From Blautia parvula (lineage in GTDB: Bacteria; Bacillota; Clostridia; Lachnospirales; Lachnospiraceae): a stretch of DNA of 64,000 nt. The number at the start of each line of letters is the position of its first letter. Within the stretch, counting starts at the first letter, position 1. Made by a program: the position numbers and the translations under genes. This document shows, piece after piece, positions 1 to 8,755 of the stretch. The notes beneath the pieces are model-generated. The model was not told the origin of the DNA. It searched no databases and saw only the letters and a list, made by a program, of their open reading frames with translations. Location of the stretch: contig NZ_CP084061.1 of NCBI RefSeq assembly GCF_020215665.1, forward strand, positions 2,450,001 through 2,514,000. Reading direction: 5' to 3'.

Positions 1-84
1 TATCGTTTGTGGGTATCTTATCACAAATTCATATGAGTAACAAGTAAACTTTTCATTAACTGCCTGTAAAGCCGGCGAAGAAAA

Positions 85-125
85 AGGCATCTGCCTGCAC
101 ACTTCCATGTACAGGCAGACACCTC
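85..125 (-). terminator. Intrinsic terminator after htrA
   Basis: On the minus strand a stem of about 16 bp (AGGTGTCTGCCTGTACA pairing with TGTGCAGGCAGATGCCT, a few mismatches) is followed by a short T tract. It starts about 20 bp past the htrA stop. Positions 1-84 hold no gene that I can support. Confidence 0.75.
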
Positions 126-144
126 TGTCTGCTGTTTTTTAACT

Positions 145-1929
145 TTAACGGCTCTTTTCCTCTTCCTGGGTTGTTGTCTTGGCGTCTTTCTTGGCCCCCA
201 GTGTTACGGTTATGGTCTGTTCTTTGTACTCACCGTTCTGGGCACGTGAGATAACAAAATCCACGCTCTCCCCTGCTTCGTAATACTGCAGTCTCTCGAT
301 CAGCTCATCTCTGGTATTCAGGCTTGTTCCGTCAATTTTCAGGATGACATCGCCCTTCTGGATACCGGCCTGTGCTGCCGGACCGTTTTCTTCCAGGCTG
401 TATACAAAGACACCTACAGGCATACCGTACACCTGAACTGCCTCGGATGTCACATCCGTACATGTGATGCCGAGATATGATGCTTTATTTTCATCTTCCA
501 CTTTATATCTGGTCTCTTTGCTCATCAGGTCATCCAGGATCGGTTCTGCTTTGGAGATTGGAATCGCGAAGCCCACACCCTCCACTTCATTGGAGGCGAT
601 TTTCGCTGAATTGATGCCCACCAGCTCCCCATTCATATTCAGAAGGGCGCCGCCGCTGTTGCCCGGATTGATGGCTGCGTCTGTCTGGATAAATGTGCTG
701 TCTGCATTCTCAGAGCTCACCTGACGGTTCAGGGCACTTACATAACCGCTGGTCACAGACTGCCCGTATCCCAGGGCATTGCCGATAGCCACTACTTGGT
801 CACCCATAGTCAAAGAGTCGGAATCACCGATGGTGGCTACTTTGATCTCCTCCAGAATATCCTGAGGGATATCGGAAAGCTTTACAGAGATAACTGCAAG
901 GTCATTATCAGCATCCGTACCTTTTACCTGAGCTGCCACTGCACTGCCCGGACTTTCCGTTTCTTCCCCGTCGACACCCTGTTCGCTGCTGGTTTTCTCC
1001 ACCTGGGAACTGGTAACCGCGCTGCCGTCCTGATTGGTGAAGAATACCGTCAGGGAATCCGCACCGCTTACCACGTGATTGTTGGTGGCGATCAGAAGCT
1101 CTGTGTCATTCTGGCTCACAATGATTCCCGAACCGTTGCTTGTGGCCTCCTGTGCCTGCTGTCCATAGAAATATTTGTAGATGTCAGGAAGCTCCTGAAC
1201 ACTCACCCCTACAATAGAGACAATGGAGGGCATGGCGTTCTTTGCCACCTGCGCTACAGTCGCACCGGATGTGTTGGAGCTGCCGGTGCTGATTGCATCC
1301 TTTCCCTTTGCGGGAGTATCTCCTGTTGTCTGAGTGTTTTCTATTTTTACATTCTCTTTCGGGTTTACTTTATCGCCCACATAATTGGTGGCCTGGAAGA
1401 CAATGCCTGCCACCAGACCGAACACTGCCGCACAGGCTGCCGCTGTTCCCAGTTTCTTGCCGATTCCGCCCTGGGATTTTCCGGGCTTTTCTTTTTTATT
1501 GTTTTCCGGAGGAATGGGGGAGGTAAATTTATAGGAATCATAGTTTTTCTTCCGTTCCTTCTCATACCATTCTTCTTTTCCGGACTCGCTTTTGTAGGAC
1601 CTGGCATATACAGGATTTTCCGGCGTAGGGGCCGGCGCAGGTTCTTCTGCTCTCTGCTGTCCACCTGCCGGCTGCTGAGGAGCACCGGCTTCAGCCGCTC
1701 CTGACGCTGTATCTGTATTTCCATATACCGGTGTTTCTGAAGCCGCTTCTGCGTTTCCATAACCCGGTGCTGTCTGCTCCTGCTCTGTTGTTTTTTCTTC
1801 TGCGGCTTCTTTCATGGTAAAGTTTACGCTGCCCGGAGTTTCCGTAATGGAAGGATTTTCTTCCGGTCCCTTATGTTCTTCCGCCATGCCGCGGTTCTCA
1901 TTCATGCCCTCATTGAATTCTTCACTCAT
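145..1929 (-). CDS. htrA: HtrA/DegP-family membrane-anchored serine protease with PDZ domain
   Basis: Trypsin-like protease that degrades or checks misfolded envelope proteins. The order is an acidic, Pro/Gln/Glu-rich cytoplasmic N-terminus of about 155 residues, one membrane segment (about 165-185), the protease domain, and one C-terminal PDZ domain (about 490-575). The catalytic triad is visible: His in NNHVVSGAD, Asp in DNDLAVISV and Ser in GNSGGALLN. The length near 594 residues is longer than usual because of the N-terminal extension. The ATG at 1929 is chosen because AAGGGAG lies 8 bp upstream; a GTG 18 bp further out overlaps that ribosome binding site. It is monocistronic, with its own promoter at 1988-2016 and a terminator at 85-125. 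The family call is secure. The role of the long charged extension is unknown. Confidence 0.95.
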   Translation of the reverse strand: MSEEFNEGMNENRGMAEEHKGPEENPSITETPGSVNFTMKEAAEEKTTEQEQTAPGYGNAEAASETPVYGNTDTASGAAEAGAPQQPAGGQQRAEEPAPAPTPENPVYARSYKSESGKEEWYEKERKKNYDSYKFTSPIPPENNKKEKPGKSQGGIGKKLGTAAACAAVFGLVAGIVFQATNYVGDKVNPKENVKIENTQTTGDTPAKGKDAISTGSSNTSGATVAQVAKNAMPSIVSIVGVSVQELPDIYKYFYGQQAQEATSNGSGIIVSQNDTELLIATNNHVVSGADSLTVFFTNQDGSAVTSSQVEKTSSEQGVDGEETESPGSAVAAQVKGTDADNDLAVISVKLSDIPQDILEEIKVATIGDSDSLTMGDQVVAIGNALGYGQSVTSGYVSALNRQVSSENADSTFIQTDAAINPGNSGGALLNMNGELVGINSAKIASNEVEGVGFAIPISKAEPILDDLMSKETRYKVEDENKASYLGITCTDVTSEAVQVYGMPVGVFVYSLEENGPAAQAGIQKGDVILKIDGTSLNTRDELIERLQYYEAGESVDFVISRAQNGEYKEQTITVTLGAKKDAKTTTQEEEKSR

Positions 1930-1987
1930 GATACATTCTCCCTTCACTGCTATCTATCCTGAAATATCTTACTATTTATCTTTCTGA

Positions 1988-2016
1988 AACATAGTCTACC
2001 AGCCATTTGTGTTCAA
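1988..2016 (-). promoter_or_regulatory. Candidate promoter of htrA
   Basis: On the minus strand TTGAAC and TATGTT are separated by 17 bp, about 60 bp upstream of the htrA start codon. It matches a sigma-A promoter moderately well. No stress-type operator was recognised. Confidence 0.5.
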
Positions 2017-2049
2017 ATTGTGATAAAACAGCAAAGAAAAAATGAAATT

Positions 2050-3876
2050 CTATTCTACAGTTACAGATTTTGCCAGGTTTCTCGGTTTATCCACATCCAG
2101 CCCTTTTCCGAGAGATACATAGTACGCAAAAAGCTGAAGAGGTACCACTGCCAGAGAATTGGTGAAATATTTATTTGTCTTTGGCAGATAGATCACATAA
2201 TCCGCTGTTTTTTCAATTTCTGTATTGCCTACATTGGTCACAGCCAGCACGAAGGCGCCTCTTGTCTTGACCTCCTGGATATTGCTGAGGGTTTTCTTGT
2301 AAAGCTCCTCCTGGGTGGCAACCGCTGTCACAAGCGTATCCTCCTCGATCAGGGAAATGGTGCCGTGCTTTAATTCCCCTGCAGCATACGCCTCGGAATG
2401 GATATAGGAGATCTCTTTTAATTTCAGGGAGCCCTCCAGGGAAATGGCGTAATCCAGGCCCCTGCCGATGAAAAATACATGCTCTGTAGCCAGATAACGG
2501 TTGGCGAATTTCTGGATTCTCTTCTTATTCTCCAGAAGCATCTCAATCTGTCCCGGAAGCTTCTTCAAATCCTCCACCATCTCTGCCATCTGCGCGTCGT
2601 CAATCTCACCTCTGGCCTTTGCAAATTTCAGAGCCAGCAGATAATGGGCGATGAGCTGTGTGCTGTATGCCTTGGTGGTGGCAACCGCAATCTCCGGGCC
2701 GGCCCAGGTATACATCACATTGTCCGCTTCCCTGGCGATGGAGCTTCCCACCACATTGACGATCCCCAGTACCCGGATTCCATGCTCTTTTGCCTCCCGG
2801 AGAGCTGCCAGGGAGTCCGCAGTTTCTCCTGACTGACTCACAATGATCGCCAGGGTATCCGGCTCATAGATGGGATGGCGGTAGCGGAACTCACTTGCCA
2901 GATCCACCTCAACCGGAATTCTCGCCAGCCCTTCAAACACATATTTTGCGGACACACAGGTATGGTAAGCGGAACCGCAGGCGATCATGTAGATCTTGCG
3001 GATGCTGCGGATCTCGTCGTCAGACATTCCCAGCTCCTCAATGACCACATTTCCATCCTTAATGCGGGGATTAAGAGTGTCGCCGACAGCCTGGGGCTGT
3101 TCATACATCTCCTTGAGCATAAAGAACTCATAGCCGCCTTTTTCCGCAGCGTCAATATCCCATTCAATTGTGGTGGGCGTTTTCTCCAGCTCCTCCTCAT
3201 CAATATTGTAGAAGGTAATGTCATCCTTTGTCATGCAGACAATCTCTTCATTTTCAATAAAATATACATCTCTGGTGTATTTCAGCACTGCCGGAACATC
3301 GGAGGCGATCAGATTGCCCACGCTGCTTCTTCCCACGATGAGAGGACTGTCTTTCCGCACTGCATAGAGTTTATCCGGCTGATCACTGAACATGATGCCC
3401 AGTGCATAGGAACCTTCCATGCGGTGCATAATTTTTGCGATCGTCTCTAACGGGTCCCCTTTATAGTAATAATCCAAAAGGTGAGCAATGATCTCTGTGT
3501 CAGTCTCTGACACAAATTCATAGCCTTTGGATTCCAGTTTCTTCTTCAGTTTCATATAGTTCTCGATAATTCCATTATGTACCACTACGATGGATTTATC
3601 TTTATTGAAATGGGGATGGGCATTGACATCGGACGGAGAACCGTGGGTAGCCCATCTGGTATGTCCGATCCCTACCGTTCCCGGCAGGGTTGCTCCGCCG
3701 TGGGTGAGCTCATCCAGAATTTTCAGCCTTCCCATGGATTTCATCATCTCAATGGTCGTTCCGTTATAGACAGCAATTCCCGCGGAATCGTATCCTCTGT
3801 ACTCCAGTTTCTCCAGGCCTTCCAGCAAAATAGGTGCTGCCTGTTCTTCTCCGATATAACCAACTATTCCACACAT
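2050..3876 (-). CDS. glmS: Glutamine--fructose-6-phosphate aminotransferase (isomerizing)
   Basis: Makes glucosamine-6-phosphate from fructose-6-phosphate and glutamine, the first committed step to UDP-GlcNAc and peptidoglycan. The protein begins MCGIVGYIG, so removal of Met exposes the catalytic Cys of the class II glutamine amidotransferase domain (about 1-235). Two SIS sugar-isomerase domains follow (about 280-600, with CGSAYH and SQSGETADS signatures), and the C-terminus ends KSVTVE as in the family. The start at 3876 is fixed by the need for Cys2 and by GGAGGAAATGATT just upstream; a longer reading frame would bury the Cys. The upstream region carries a promoter (3967-3995) but no glmS ribozyme core, which many Firmicutes have here. 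Confidence 0.97.
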   Translation of the reverse strand: MCGIVGYIGEEQAAPILLEGLEKLEYRGYDSAGIAVYNGTTIEMMKSMGRLKILDELTHGGATLPGTVGIGHTRWATHGSPSDVNAHPHFNKDKSIVVVHNGIIENYMKLKKKLESKGYEFVSETDTEIIAHLLDYYYKGDPLETIAKIMHRMEGSYALGIMFSDQPDKLYAVRKDSPLIVGRSSVGNLIASDVPAVLKYTRDVYFIENEEIVCMTKDDITFYNIDEEELEKTPTTIEWDIDAAEKGGYEFFMLKEMYEQPQAVGDTLNPRIKDGNVVIEELGMSDDEIRSIRKIYMIACGSAYHTCVSAKYVFEGLARIPVEVDLASEFRYRHPIYEPDTLAIIVSQSGETADSLAALREAKEHGIRVLGIVNVVGSSIAREADNVMYTWAGPEIAVATTKAYSTQLIAHYLLALKFAKARGEIDDAQMAEMVEDLKKLPGQIEMLLENKKRIQKFANRYLATEHVFFIGRGLDYAISLEGSLKLKEISYIHSEAYAAGELKHGTISLIEEDTLVTAVATQEELYKKTLSNIQEVKTRGAFVLAVTNVGNTEIEKTADYVIYLPKTNKYFTNSLAVVPLQLFAYYVSLGKGLDVDKPRNLAKSVTVE

Positions 3877-3966
3877 AATCATTTCCTCCATGTAACCGGA
3901 TGCAAAACATGTATTCTTTGTCTTATTATCCGGCATATTTGTCCTTCTATCCATGAAACATGGCCT

Positions 3967-3995
3967 ATTTTAGCAGATTATTGTGTTGATGTCCA
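3967..3995 (-). promoter_or_regulatory. Candidate promoter of glmS
   Basis: On the minus strand TGGACA and TAAAAT are 17 bp apart, overlapping the last codons of the upstream glycosyltransferase gene. It would give glmS its own transcript with a leader of about 85 nt. Confidence 0.5.
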
Positions 3996-4904
3996 GTAAG
4001 AAGCATTCATCGTGCAAAATTTTATTACGGATTTTGGGAGGCGGCGGTAGGATTTTCCCATCCGGTATCCCAGAAATTTAAATCCGCTTTTCACCACCAG
4101 CTCCCCTATAAGCCAGGGCTTGTGTATCTTACATAGGTATCCTGCCGTCTGTTTTACCAAACGGATTCCCTCGCTCTCAGAGCGGATGCCGGCAAAGACT
4201 TCCGGGTGGTCAGCCTGAGAGACTGCCAGGTCAAAATTGCGTCTGAACTGCTGCATACATCCATAGTTGTGGGAATGGACTACCCTGGCATCTGCCCGGT
4301 AAGCCACACTGCCTCCGTCCAGGATCAGCCGTCCGGCAAAGATCATGTCCTCATTGAAAATGGTATGCGTTATAAATCCGCCCAGCTTCTCATATGCACT
4401 TCTTCTGTAGGCCGCACATACATTGGAACAGAAAAAGGTTTTGATTCCCAGCTCCGGCAGGTCTTCCCTGCTCTTTATCCTGCTTTTTGCCGGGTAATTG
4501 AAGGAACGTGTGTACTTTTCTATGATCCTGCAGTCCCTGTCCGCAAGCTGTCTGCCATAGGCTGCCCCCACCTGCGGATCCTGAAAGGGCTTTACCAATT
4601 CTTCCACCACATGTTCATCATATGGCACCGCGTCCTGTGTAAAGAAGACCAGAATATTGCCTGTGGTCATGGCTGCTGCCCTGGCTCTTGTTCCGCCGTG
4701 GTCAAAGTCCTCTTTTTTCAAATGCTCCACCCGGACATTCTCCATCCCCAAAACCCAGGTATCTTTCCAGTATTCTTTTTCCGTGTTCATGATCAGGATC
4801 TCTTTTATGGGATAGGTCTGCCTTTTCAGGCCTTCCACCAGTTTTCTGAATTTTTCATCCGGTTTGTATACCGGTATTATCACTGACACTGTATAGGAAT
4901 CCAT
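3978..4904 (-). CDS. Family 2 glycosyltransferase, rhamnosyltransferase-like
   Basis: Cytoplasmic GT-A enzyme predicted to transfer a sugar from a nucleotide donor onto a lipid-linked glycan. The N-terminus VSVIIPVYKPD and the segment FDHGGTRARAAAMTTGN are typical of RfbF/RfbN-like rhamnosyltransferases. FFTQDAVPYD would supply the metal-binding acidic residues, and FNEDMIFAGR fits the catalytic ED region. Length is 308 residues, normal for the type. ATG at 4904 follows GAGGAGAAATTCT. It lies 74 bp downstream of the LCP gene, after a weak hairpin, in a group with a priming transferase, which points to cell-wall or capsular polysaccharide. The sugar and acceptor cannot be told from sequence. 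Confidence 0.85.
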   Translation of the reverse strand: MDSYTVSVIIPVYKPDEKFRKLVEGLKRQTYPIKEILIMNTEKEYWKDTWVLGMENVRVEHLKKEDFDHGGTRARAAAMTTGNILVFFTQDAVPYDEHVVEELVKPFQDPQVGAAYGRQLADRDCRIIEKYTRSFNYPAKSRIKSREDLPELGIKTFFCSNVCAAYRRSAYEKLGGFITHTIFNEDMIFAGRLILDGGSVAYRADARVVHSHNYGCMQQFRRNFDLAVSQADHPEVFAGIRSESEGIRLVKQTAGYLCKIHKPWLIGELVVKSGFKFLGYRMGKSYRRLPKSVIKFCTMNASYWTSTQ

Positions 4905-4929
4905 AGAATTTCTCCTCTATATGGCACAA

Positions 4930-4960
4930 GGGGATGCTGCGTTATCCACACAACATCCCC
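4930..4960 (-). terminator. Weak hairpin between LCP gene and glycosyltransferase gene
   Basis: GGGGATG pairs with CATCCCC across a 17-nt loop, with only a poor T run after it on the minus strand. It may attenuate rather than stop transcription from the LCP gene into the glycosyltransferase gene. Confidence 0.35.
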
Positions 4961-4978
4961 TGCCGCTTTTCTCATTTT

Positions 4979-6508
4979 TTATTCGCTGTAATCATCATCC
5001 TCGTTGTTATAGCCCCCGCCGTCACCGGATTCTCCGGAACTGCTGCCGCCGGAGCCGTCATCACCGCTGCCTTCATATCCGTTGTCATAGTTATTGCCGG
5101 ATTCTCCTGAATCACCGGAATCATTATAATCATCACCGCTGTTGTAATCAGAGGATCCGCTGTCACCATAATCGGAAGACCCGCTGTCATTGTAATCAGA
5201 GGATCCGCTGTCGCTGTAATCAGAAGATCCGCCGCTGCTGTAATCAGAGGATCCGCTGTCACTGTAGTCGGAATAATCGCTGTAATCACTGTCATCCGTA
5301 TCACTGTAAGTGCTTGTTCCGCTGCTTGACTGCGTATCGGCAGAGCCGTCATAGGTAGAAGCCCTGTCACTGATAAGCGCCTTCTGTTCATCACTCACAT
5401 AGGAGTTTCCGAATCCTGTATGTCCTGCTATATAATCGCTTCTCTGTTTTACTATGTCAGAGGGTTCATAAGCCTGATCACCGAACAGGAACTGATGGAG
5501 TGCCTTAACATTGGTCTCCAGTGTTGTCGGTACCACACAGTCAAGGCCAATGGCATTCTTAACCTCATCGCCCATTAAACTGCTGTTGGGGAATCCGCTG
5601 GTTTCACCCAGTTTATAGGACAGGATACCCATTCCCAATTTAATCAGTTCGCTCTTGCTGAAGTCTGTTGCGATCATCGGAAATACCTGATCCATAATAT
5701 CATTCAATGTAGACAGGCTGGCTTTTTTCGCTTTTTCCACAATAAGAGAAATGATATATCTCTGACGCTCTGTACGCCTCATATCCCAGCCGCTGGTATA
5801 TCGAATACGGCAATATGAGGTAGCCTGTACACCGTTTAGATGAAAAGAACCTAAAATCTCTGATTCCTGTTTATCATCACCCGGGTATTCCGGCATTTCA
5901 ATCGGCTCATAATCCATACCTGTCACTTCTGAAGTCTCTACACAGTAGTCATTCATATTCTTGAGCTCAACATATGTCATTTCCACATCCAGACCGCCCA
6001 GACAATCAATTGCCGTAGCCAGAGCCTTGAAATTAACAGCCACATAATTGGTAATATTCAAATCCAGGTTTGTGTTGATCATGGACATTGCCTGTGTCGG
6101 CCCGCCGTTGTTATATGCTGCATTACATTTGGTATACTTGTCATTGCCAATATTTAAATAGGTATCCCTGTAAAGAGAAACCAGTTTTACTTCCTTCGTG
6201 TCATTGTTAATGCTGGCAATGATCGTGGTATCACTCTGTCCTGATTTTACGTCTTCTTTCCTGTTATCCACACCAAACAAGGCAATATTGGTAAATCCCT
6301 TCAGCGTCTTACTGCCAACCACTGCCTCATTGACTTCGACCTTGCTGGCCTCATCTGAGCTGGTGTCAATATCCAGTTTATTCATCTTTTCATTGACTTT
6401 TGCGTATATGAAGAGTCCGCCCACCAAGATCAGCAGTACAAACAGTTCAATACCAAAAAGCACTCTTCTTTTTCTGCGCCTTCTGACGCTTTTGTTCTTT
6501 TTTGCCAT
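4979..6508 (-). CDS. LytR-CpsA-Psr (LCP) family phosphotransferase with repetitive acidic C-terminal tail
   Basis: LCP enzymes attach undecaprenyl-phosphate-linked glycopolymers to peptidoglycan outside the membrane. A basic N-terminus (KKNKSVRRRRKRR) precedes one membrane segment (about 16-36). The LCP domain (about 75-300) shows FGVDNR, the SDTTIIASIN region, SLYRDTY and the Arg-rich RRTERQR. After about residue 370 the protein changes to a tail of some 140 residues made of Ser, Asp, Tyr, Gly and Asn with repeats of the SDYxDSGS type, coded by 24-bp tandem repeats (5145-5264). The start follows GGGGAAGTGAA. It is 18 bp downstream of the polyprenyl glycosylphosphotransferase gene, so the two are surely one operon. 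The tail is not part of the family and is probably an extracellular spacer or wall-interacting segment. Confidence 0.92.
   Translation of the reverse strand: MAKKNKSVRRRRKRRVLFGIELFVLLILVGGLFIYAKVNEKMNKLDIDTSSDEASKVEVNEAVVGSKTLKGFTNIALFGVDNRKEDVKSGQSDTTIIASINNDTKEVKLVSLYRDTYLNIGNDKYTKCNAAYNNGGPTQAMSMINTNLDLNITNYVAVNFKALATAIDCLGGLDVEMTYVELKNMNDYCVETSEVTGMDYEPIEMPEYPGDDKQESEILGSFHLNGVQATSYCRIRYTSGWDMRRTERQRYIISLIVEKAKKASLSTLNDIMDQVFPMIATDFSKSELIKLGMGILSYKLGETSGFPNSSLMGDEVKNAIGLDCVVPTTLETNVKALHQFLFGDQAYEPSDIVKQRSDYIAGHTGFGNSYVSDEQKALISDRASTYDGSADTQSSSGTSTYSDTDDSDYSDYSDYSDSGSSDYSSGGSSDYSDSGSSDYNDSGSSDYGDSGSSDYNSGDDYNDSGDSGESGNNYDNGYEGSGDDGSGGSSSGESGDGGGYNNEDDDYSE
5145..5264 (-). repeat. Five 24-bp tandem repeats coding the SDYxDSGS tail of the LCP protein
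   Basis: Five consecutive 24-bp units start at 5145, 5169, 5193, 5217 and 5241, each beginning TAATC(A/G)GA on the plus strand, with a few substitutions between units. More degenerate copies flank the block. The unit is a multiple of three, so copy-number change keeps the frame. Confidence 0.9.
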
Positions 6509-6526
6509 TTCACTTCCCCTTATTTA

Positions 6527-7930
6527 CTAATAAGCGTTTTTGTTTACAAAGCCTTTAAAAACTGTGAGAAACAGTATCTTAATGTCAAGTCCAATGGTCC
6601 AGTTTTCAATGTAGTACAGGTCATACTCAATTCGTTTACGGATGGAGGTGTTTCCCCTGTATCCATTCACCTGCGCCCATCCTGTAAGTCCTGGGCGTAC
6701 CTGATGCTTGATCATGTATCTGGGAATCTCTTCCCGGAACTTCTCCACAAAGAAGGGGCGCTCCGGTCTGGGACCAACCAGACTCATTTCTCCGCGCAGT
6801 ACATTGAAAAGCTGAGGCAGTTCGTCGATACTTGTCTTTCTCATAAATTTGCCGAAATTAGTGACCCGTGGGTCATCCTTAACGGTCCAGGCTTTTTTCT
6901 CCTCTTCGGGCGGCTGCACATCCATGGAGCGGAATTTGTACATCATGAAATTCCTGTTGTGCAGACCCACCCTCTCCTGCTTATAAATAAGCGGCCCGGG
7001 AGATGTGAGTTTTATCATGATCACCGAGAAAAGCATAACCGGTGAAAACAATACAATTGCGGCCAGCGCGCCTCCCAGATCCATAATGCGCTTGATCAGG
7101 GCATTGAACGTATTGGAAAGCGGCACATATCGGATATTGATGACCGGCAGTCCCAGAATGTCCTCCGTATAAGGCTTTGTGGGGATAATGCGGTTATAAT
7201 CCGGTATAAACTTCGTGTGTACTCCTGATTTTTCACAGAGAGCCACAATCTGTTCCAGACGGTAATATTCATTCAGTCCCAGAGTGATGGCAATCTCATC
7301 CAGATGATTCTGCGGCAGAATCACCATAAGGTTGGCGATCCGTCCCAGCACCTTGATTCCCTTATACTCTGTACCGGCTTCAATATGATCATCCAGAATC
7401 CCCCGCACCTTATATCCCCACTGGGGATTGGCGAGAATGCGGTCAATGTATTCCTCTGCTGCACGGCTGTATCCAACTAAAAGTACATGCTTCTGATTAT
7501 ATCCCTTGGAGCGCATCTGGCGAAGCCCCAGTCGTATGAGGTTCCTGGACAGCGTCTCCAGAAAAATATTGACCACATAAAAAATAAAAATCACATGACG
7601 GGAGAAATCTATCTGCTTGACCAGATATAAAACTCCCACAAACAGGAACATCCCAATGGTATTGGCCTTGATGATATTGGACAGTTCCAGTCTCCGCCCC
7701 TGCATACGCTTAGGCGTATACATGTTAAACGCATAATTTAATATCAAATATCCGGGCACAATGAACAGCAGTGCTGACATATAGACCCGGAAAGGTAATC
7801 TTCCTACATTGTCGTTCAGGAAAGGTACATAAAACTTAATGACCCAAGCCAGAAAATAAGAGAGTGCAATCACAAAAGCATCGATCACCACCTGCAGACG
7901 GTTAAAATGCTTCTGGTTCTCTTTTATCAA
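6527..7930 (-). CDS. Polyprenyl glycosylphosphotransferase (priming sugar-phosphate transferase, WcaJ/CpsE-like)
   Basis: Transfers a hexose-1-phosphate from a UDP-sugar to undecaprenyl phosphate, the first step in building an exopolysaccharide or wall-glycan repeat unit. Four N-terminal membrane segments (about 10-125) are followed by a nucleotide-binding-like central region (about 140-250), a re-entrant membrane helix (about 275-300) and the catalytic PGT domain with KRIMDLGGA, MYKFRSM, TSIDELPQL and VGPRPERP. The start is a TTG at 7930 with AAGGTG 7 bp upstream; the next in-frame ATG would remove the first membrane segment. It is the first gene of the operon with the LCP gene. The length of 467 is typical. 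Confidence 0.94.
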   Translation of the reverse strand: MIKENQKHFNRLQVVIDAFVIALSYFLAWVIKFYVPFLNDNVGRLPFRVYMSALLFIVPGYLILNYAFNMYTPKRMQGRRLELSNIIKANTIGMFLFVGVLYLVKQIDFSRHVIFIFYVVNIFLETLSRNLIRLGLRQMRSKGYNQKHVLLVGYSRAAEEYIDRILANPQWGYKVRGILDDHIEAGTEYKGIKVLGRIANLMVILPQNHLDEIAITLGLNEYYRLEQIVALCEKSGVHTKFIPDYNRIIPTKPYTEDILGLPVINIRYVPLSNTFNALIKRIMDLGGALAAIVLFSPVMLFSVIMIKLTSPGPLIYKQERVGLHNRNFMMYKFRSMDVQPPEEEKKAWTVKDDPRVTNFGKFMRKTSIDELPQLFNVLRGEMSLVGPRPERPFFVEKFREEIPRYMIKHQVRPGLTGWAQVNGYRGNTSIRKRIEYDLYYIENWTIGLDIKILFLTVFKGFVNKNAY

Positions 7931-8008
7931 GGTTTATCACCTTCTCTTCTTAATAATTCGCAGCCGCTTATCCTTTACTGTATCAGCCGGCTACGATAAT
8001 TCTAACTA

Positions 8009-8037
8009 ATAATACTATAATTTTAACAAAAAGGCAA
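8009..8037 (-). promoter_or_regulatory. Candidate promoter of the polysaccharide operon
   Basis: On the minus strand TTGCCT and TATTAT are 17 bp apart in an AT-rich stretch just after the aroK terminator, 78 bp before the TTG start of the glycosylphosphotransferase. Confidence 0.5.
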
Positions 8038-8070
8038 CAAAACATTTTCTGAAGACTCCTTAAGGAGGCG

Positions 8071-8117
8071 AAAAAACGGCGTTTTGCAGGATTTTTTACT
8101 GCAAAACGCCGTTTTTT
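8071..8117 (-). terminator. Strong bidirectional intrinsic terminator after aroK
   Basis: A perfect 19-bp stem (AAAAAACGGCGTTTTGCAG against its complement) with a 9-nt loop is flanked by A and T runs on both sides. It begins 10 bp after the aroK stop codon. Confidence 0.93.
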
Positions 8118-8126
8118 CTTGTAACA

Positions 8127-8672
8127 TTATTTAATATTTTTGTTACATTCTTCCAATTTTTCCACCAGTTCCCTGCAGATTTCTTCTGCGCTTTTTTTGT
8201 CCGTATTGACAATAAAATCGGCTGCTGCCATATATTTTTCTCTGCGTTTTTCCATAAGCGAACGGATGTACTCCACAGTCTTTCTGCCCTCAATGACCGG
8301 ACGGTCGTGGCTGTCCTTCACCCGCTCCAAAATCACCTCCGGAGAAGCTGACAACAAGGCCACCCTGCCGTTTTTTTTCATCTCCGCAACATTACGCTCC
8401 CGCATGGGTACGCCGCCGCCGCAGGATATGACCACATTTTTCCGGTCCTGCAGCTCTATCAAAAGCTCTGTCTCCAGACTGCGGAAGTATTCCTCTCCGC
8501 GCGTCTCAAAAATCATCGGTATGCTCATGTTCTCCCTCTCGGAGATAAGCTGGTCCATCTCCACCACTTCCAGGCCGTACCTTTCACTCAGTGTGCGGGC
8601 AATGGTGGATTTCCCTGCTCCCATAAATCCGATCAGGACAATATTACAGCCAAAATCTTTCTTATCTCTCAT
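8127..8672 (-). CDS. aroK: Shikimate kinase
   Basis: Phosphorylates shikimate to shikimate-3-phosphate in the chorismate pathway. The Walker A motif GFMGAGKST is near residue 16, the shikimate-binding DxxI/R region is EMDQLISERE, and CGGGVPMR is the family glycine-rich motif. The lid Arg lies in SHDRPVIEGR. Length of 181 is typical. It stands alone with its own promoter (8717-8744) and terminator (8071-8117), away from other aromatic pathway genes. Confidence 0.95.
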   Translation of the reverse strand: MRDKKDFGCNIVLIGFMGAGKSTIARTLSERYGLEVVEMDQLISERENMSIPMIFETRGEEYFRSLETELLIELQDRKNVVISCGGGVPMRERNVAEMKKNGRVALLSASPEVILERVKDSHDRPVIEGRKTVEYIRSLMEKRREKYMAAADFIVNTDKKSAEEICRELVEKLEECNKNIK

Positions 8673-8716
8673 GTTGCTTCCCCTGTTTCTCTTTATGAAT
8701 GTAAAGTAATGAATTT

Positions 8717-8744
8717 ATTATAGCAGAAACAGGAAAAATAGCAA
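8717..8744 (-). promoter_or_regulatory. Candidate promoter of aroK
   Basis: On the minus strand TTGCTA and TATAAT are 16 bp apart, about 45 bp upstream of the aroK start. Confidence 0.55.
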
Positions 8745-8755
8745 TTCTTTTTTCA

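Noticed and set aside
3877-3977. Possible glmS ribozyme upstream of glmS
   Set aside because: The region is only about 100 bp, shows a plain sigma-A promoter and lacks the conserved ribozyme core; GlmS here is probably controlled otherwise.
5145-5264. CRISPR-like regular repeats
   Set aside because: Units are directly adjacent 24-bp in-frame codon repeats without spacers, inside a coding sequence.
4972-5394. Repeat-rich open frames overlapping the LCP tail on both strands
   Set aside because: They are frame shadows of the 24-bp tandem repeats that code for the LCP tail.
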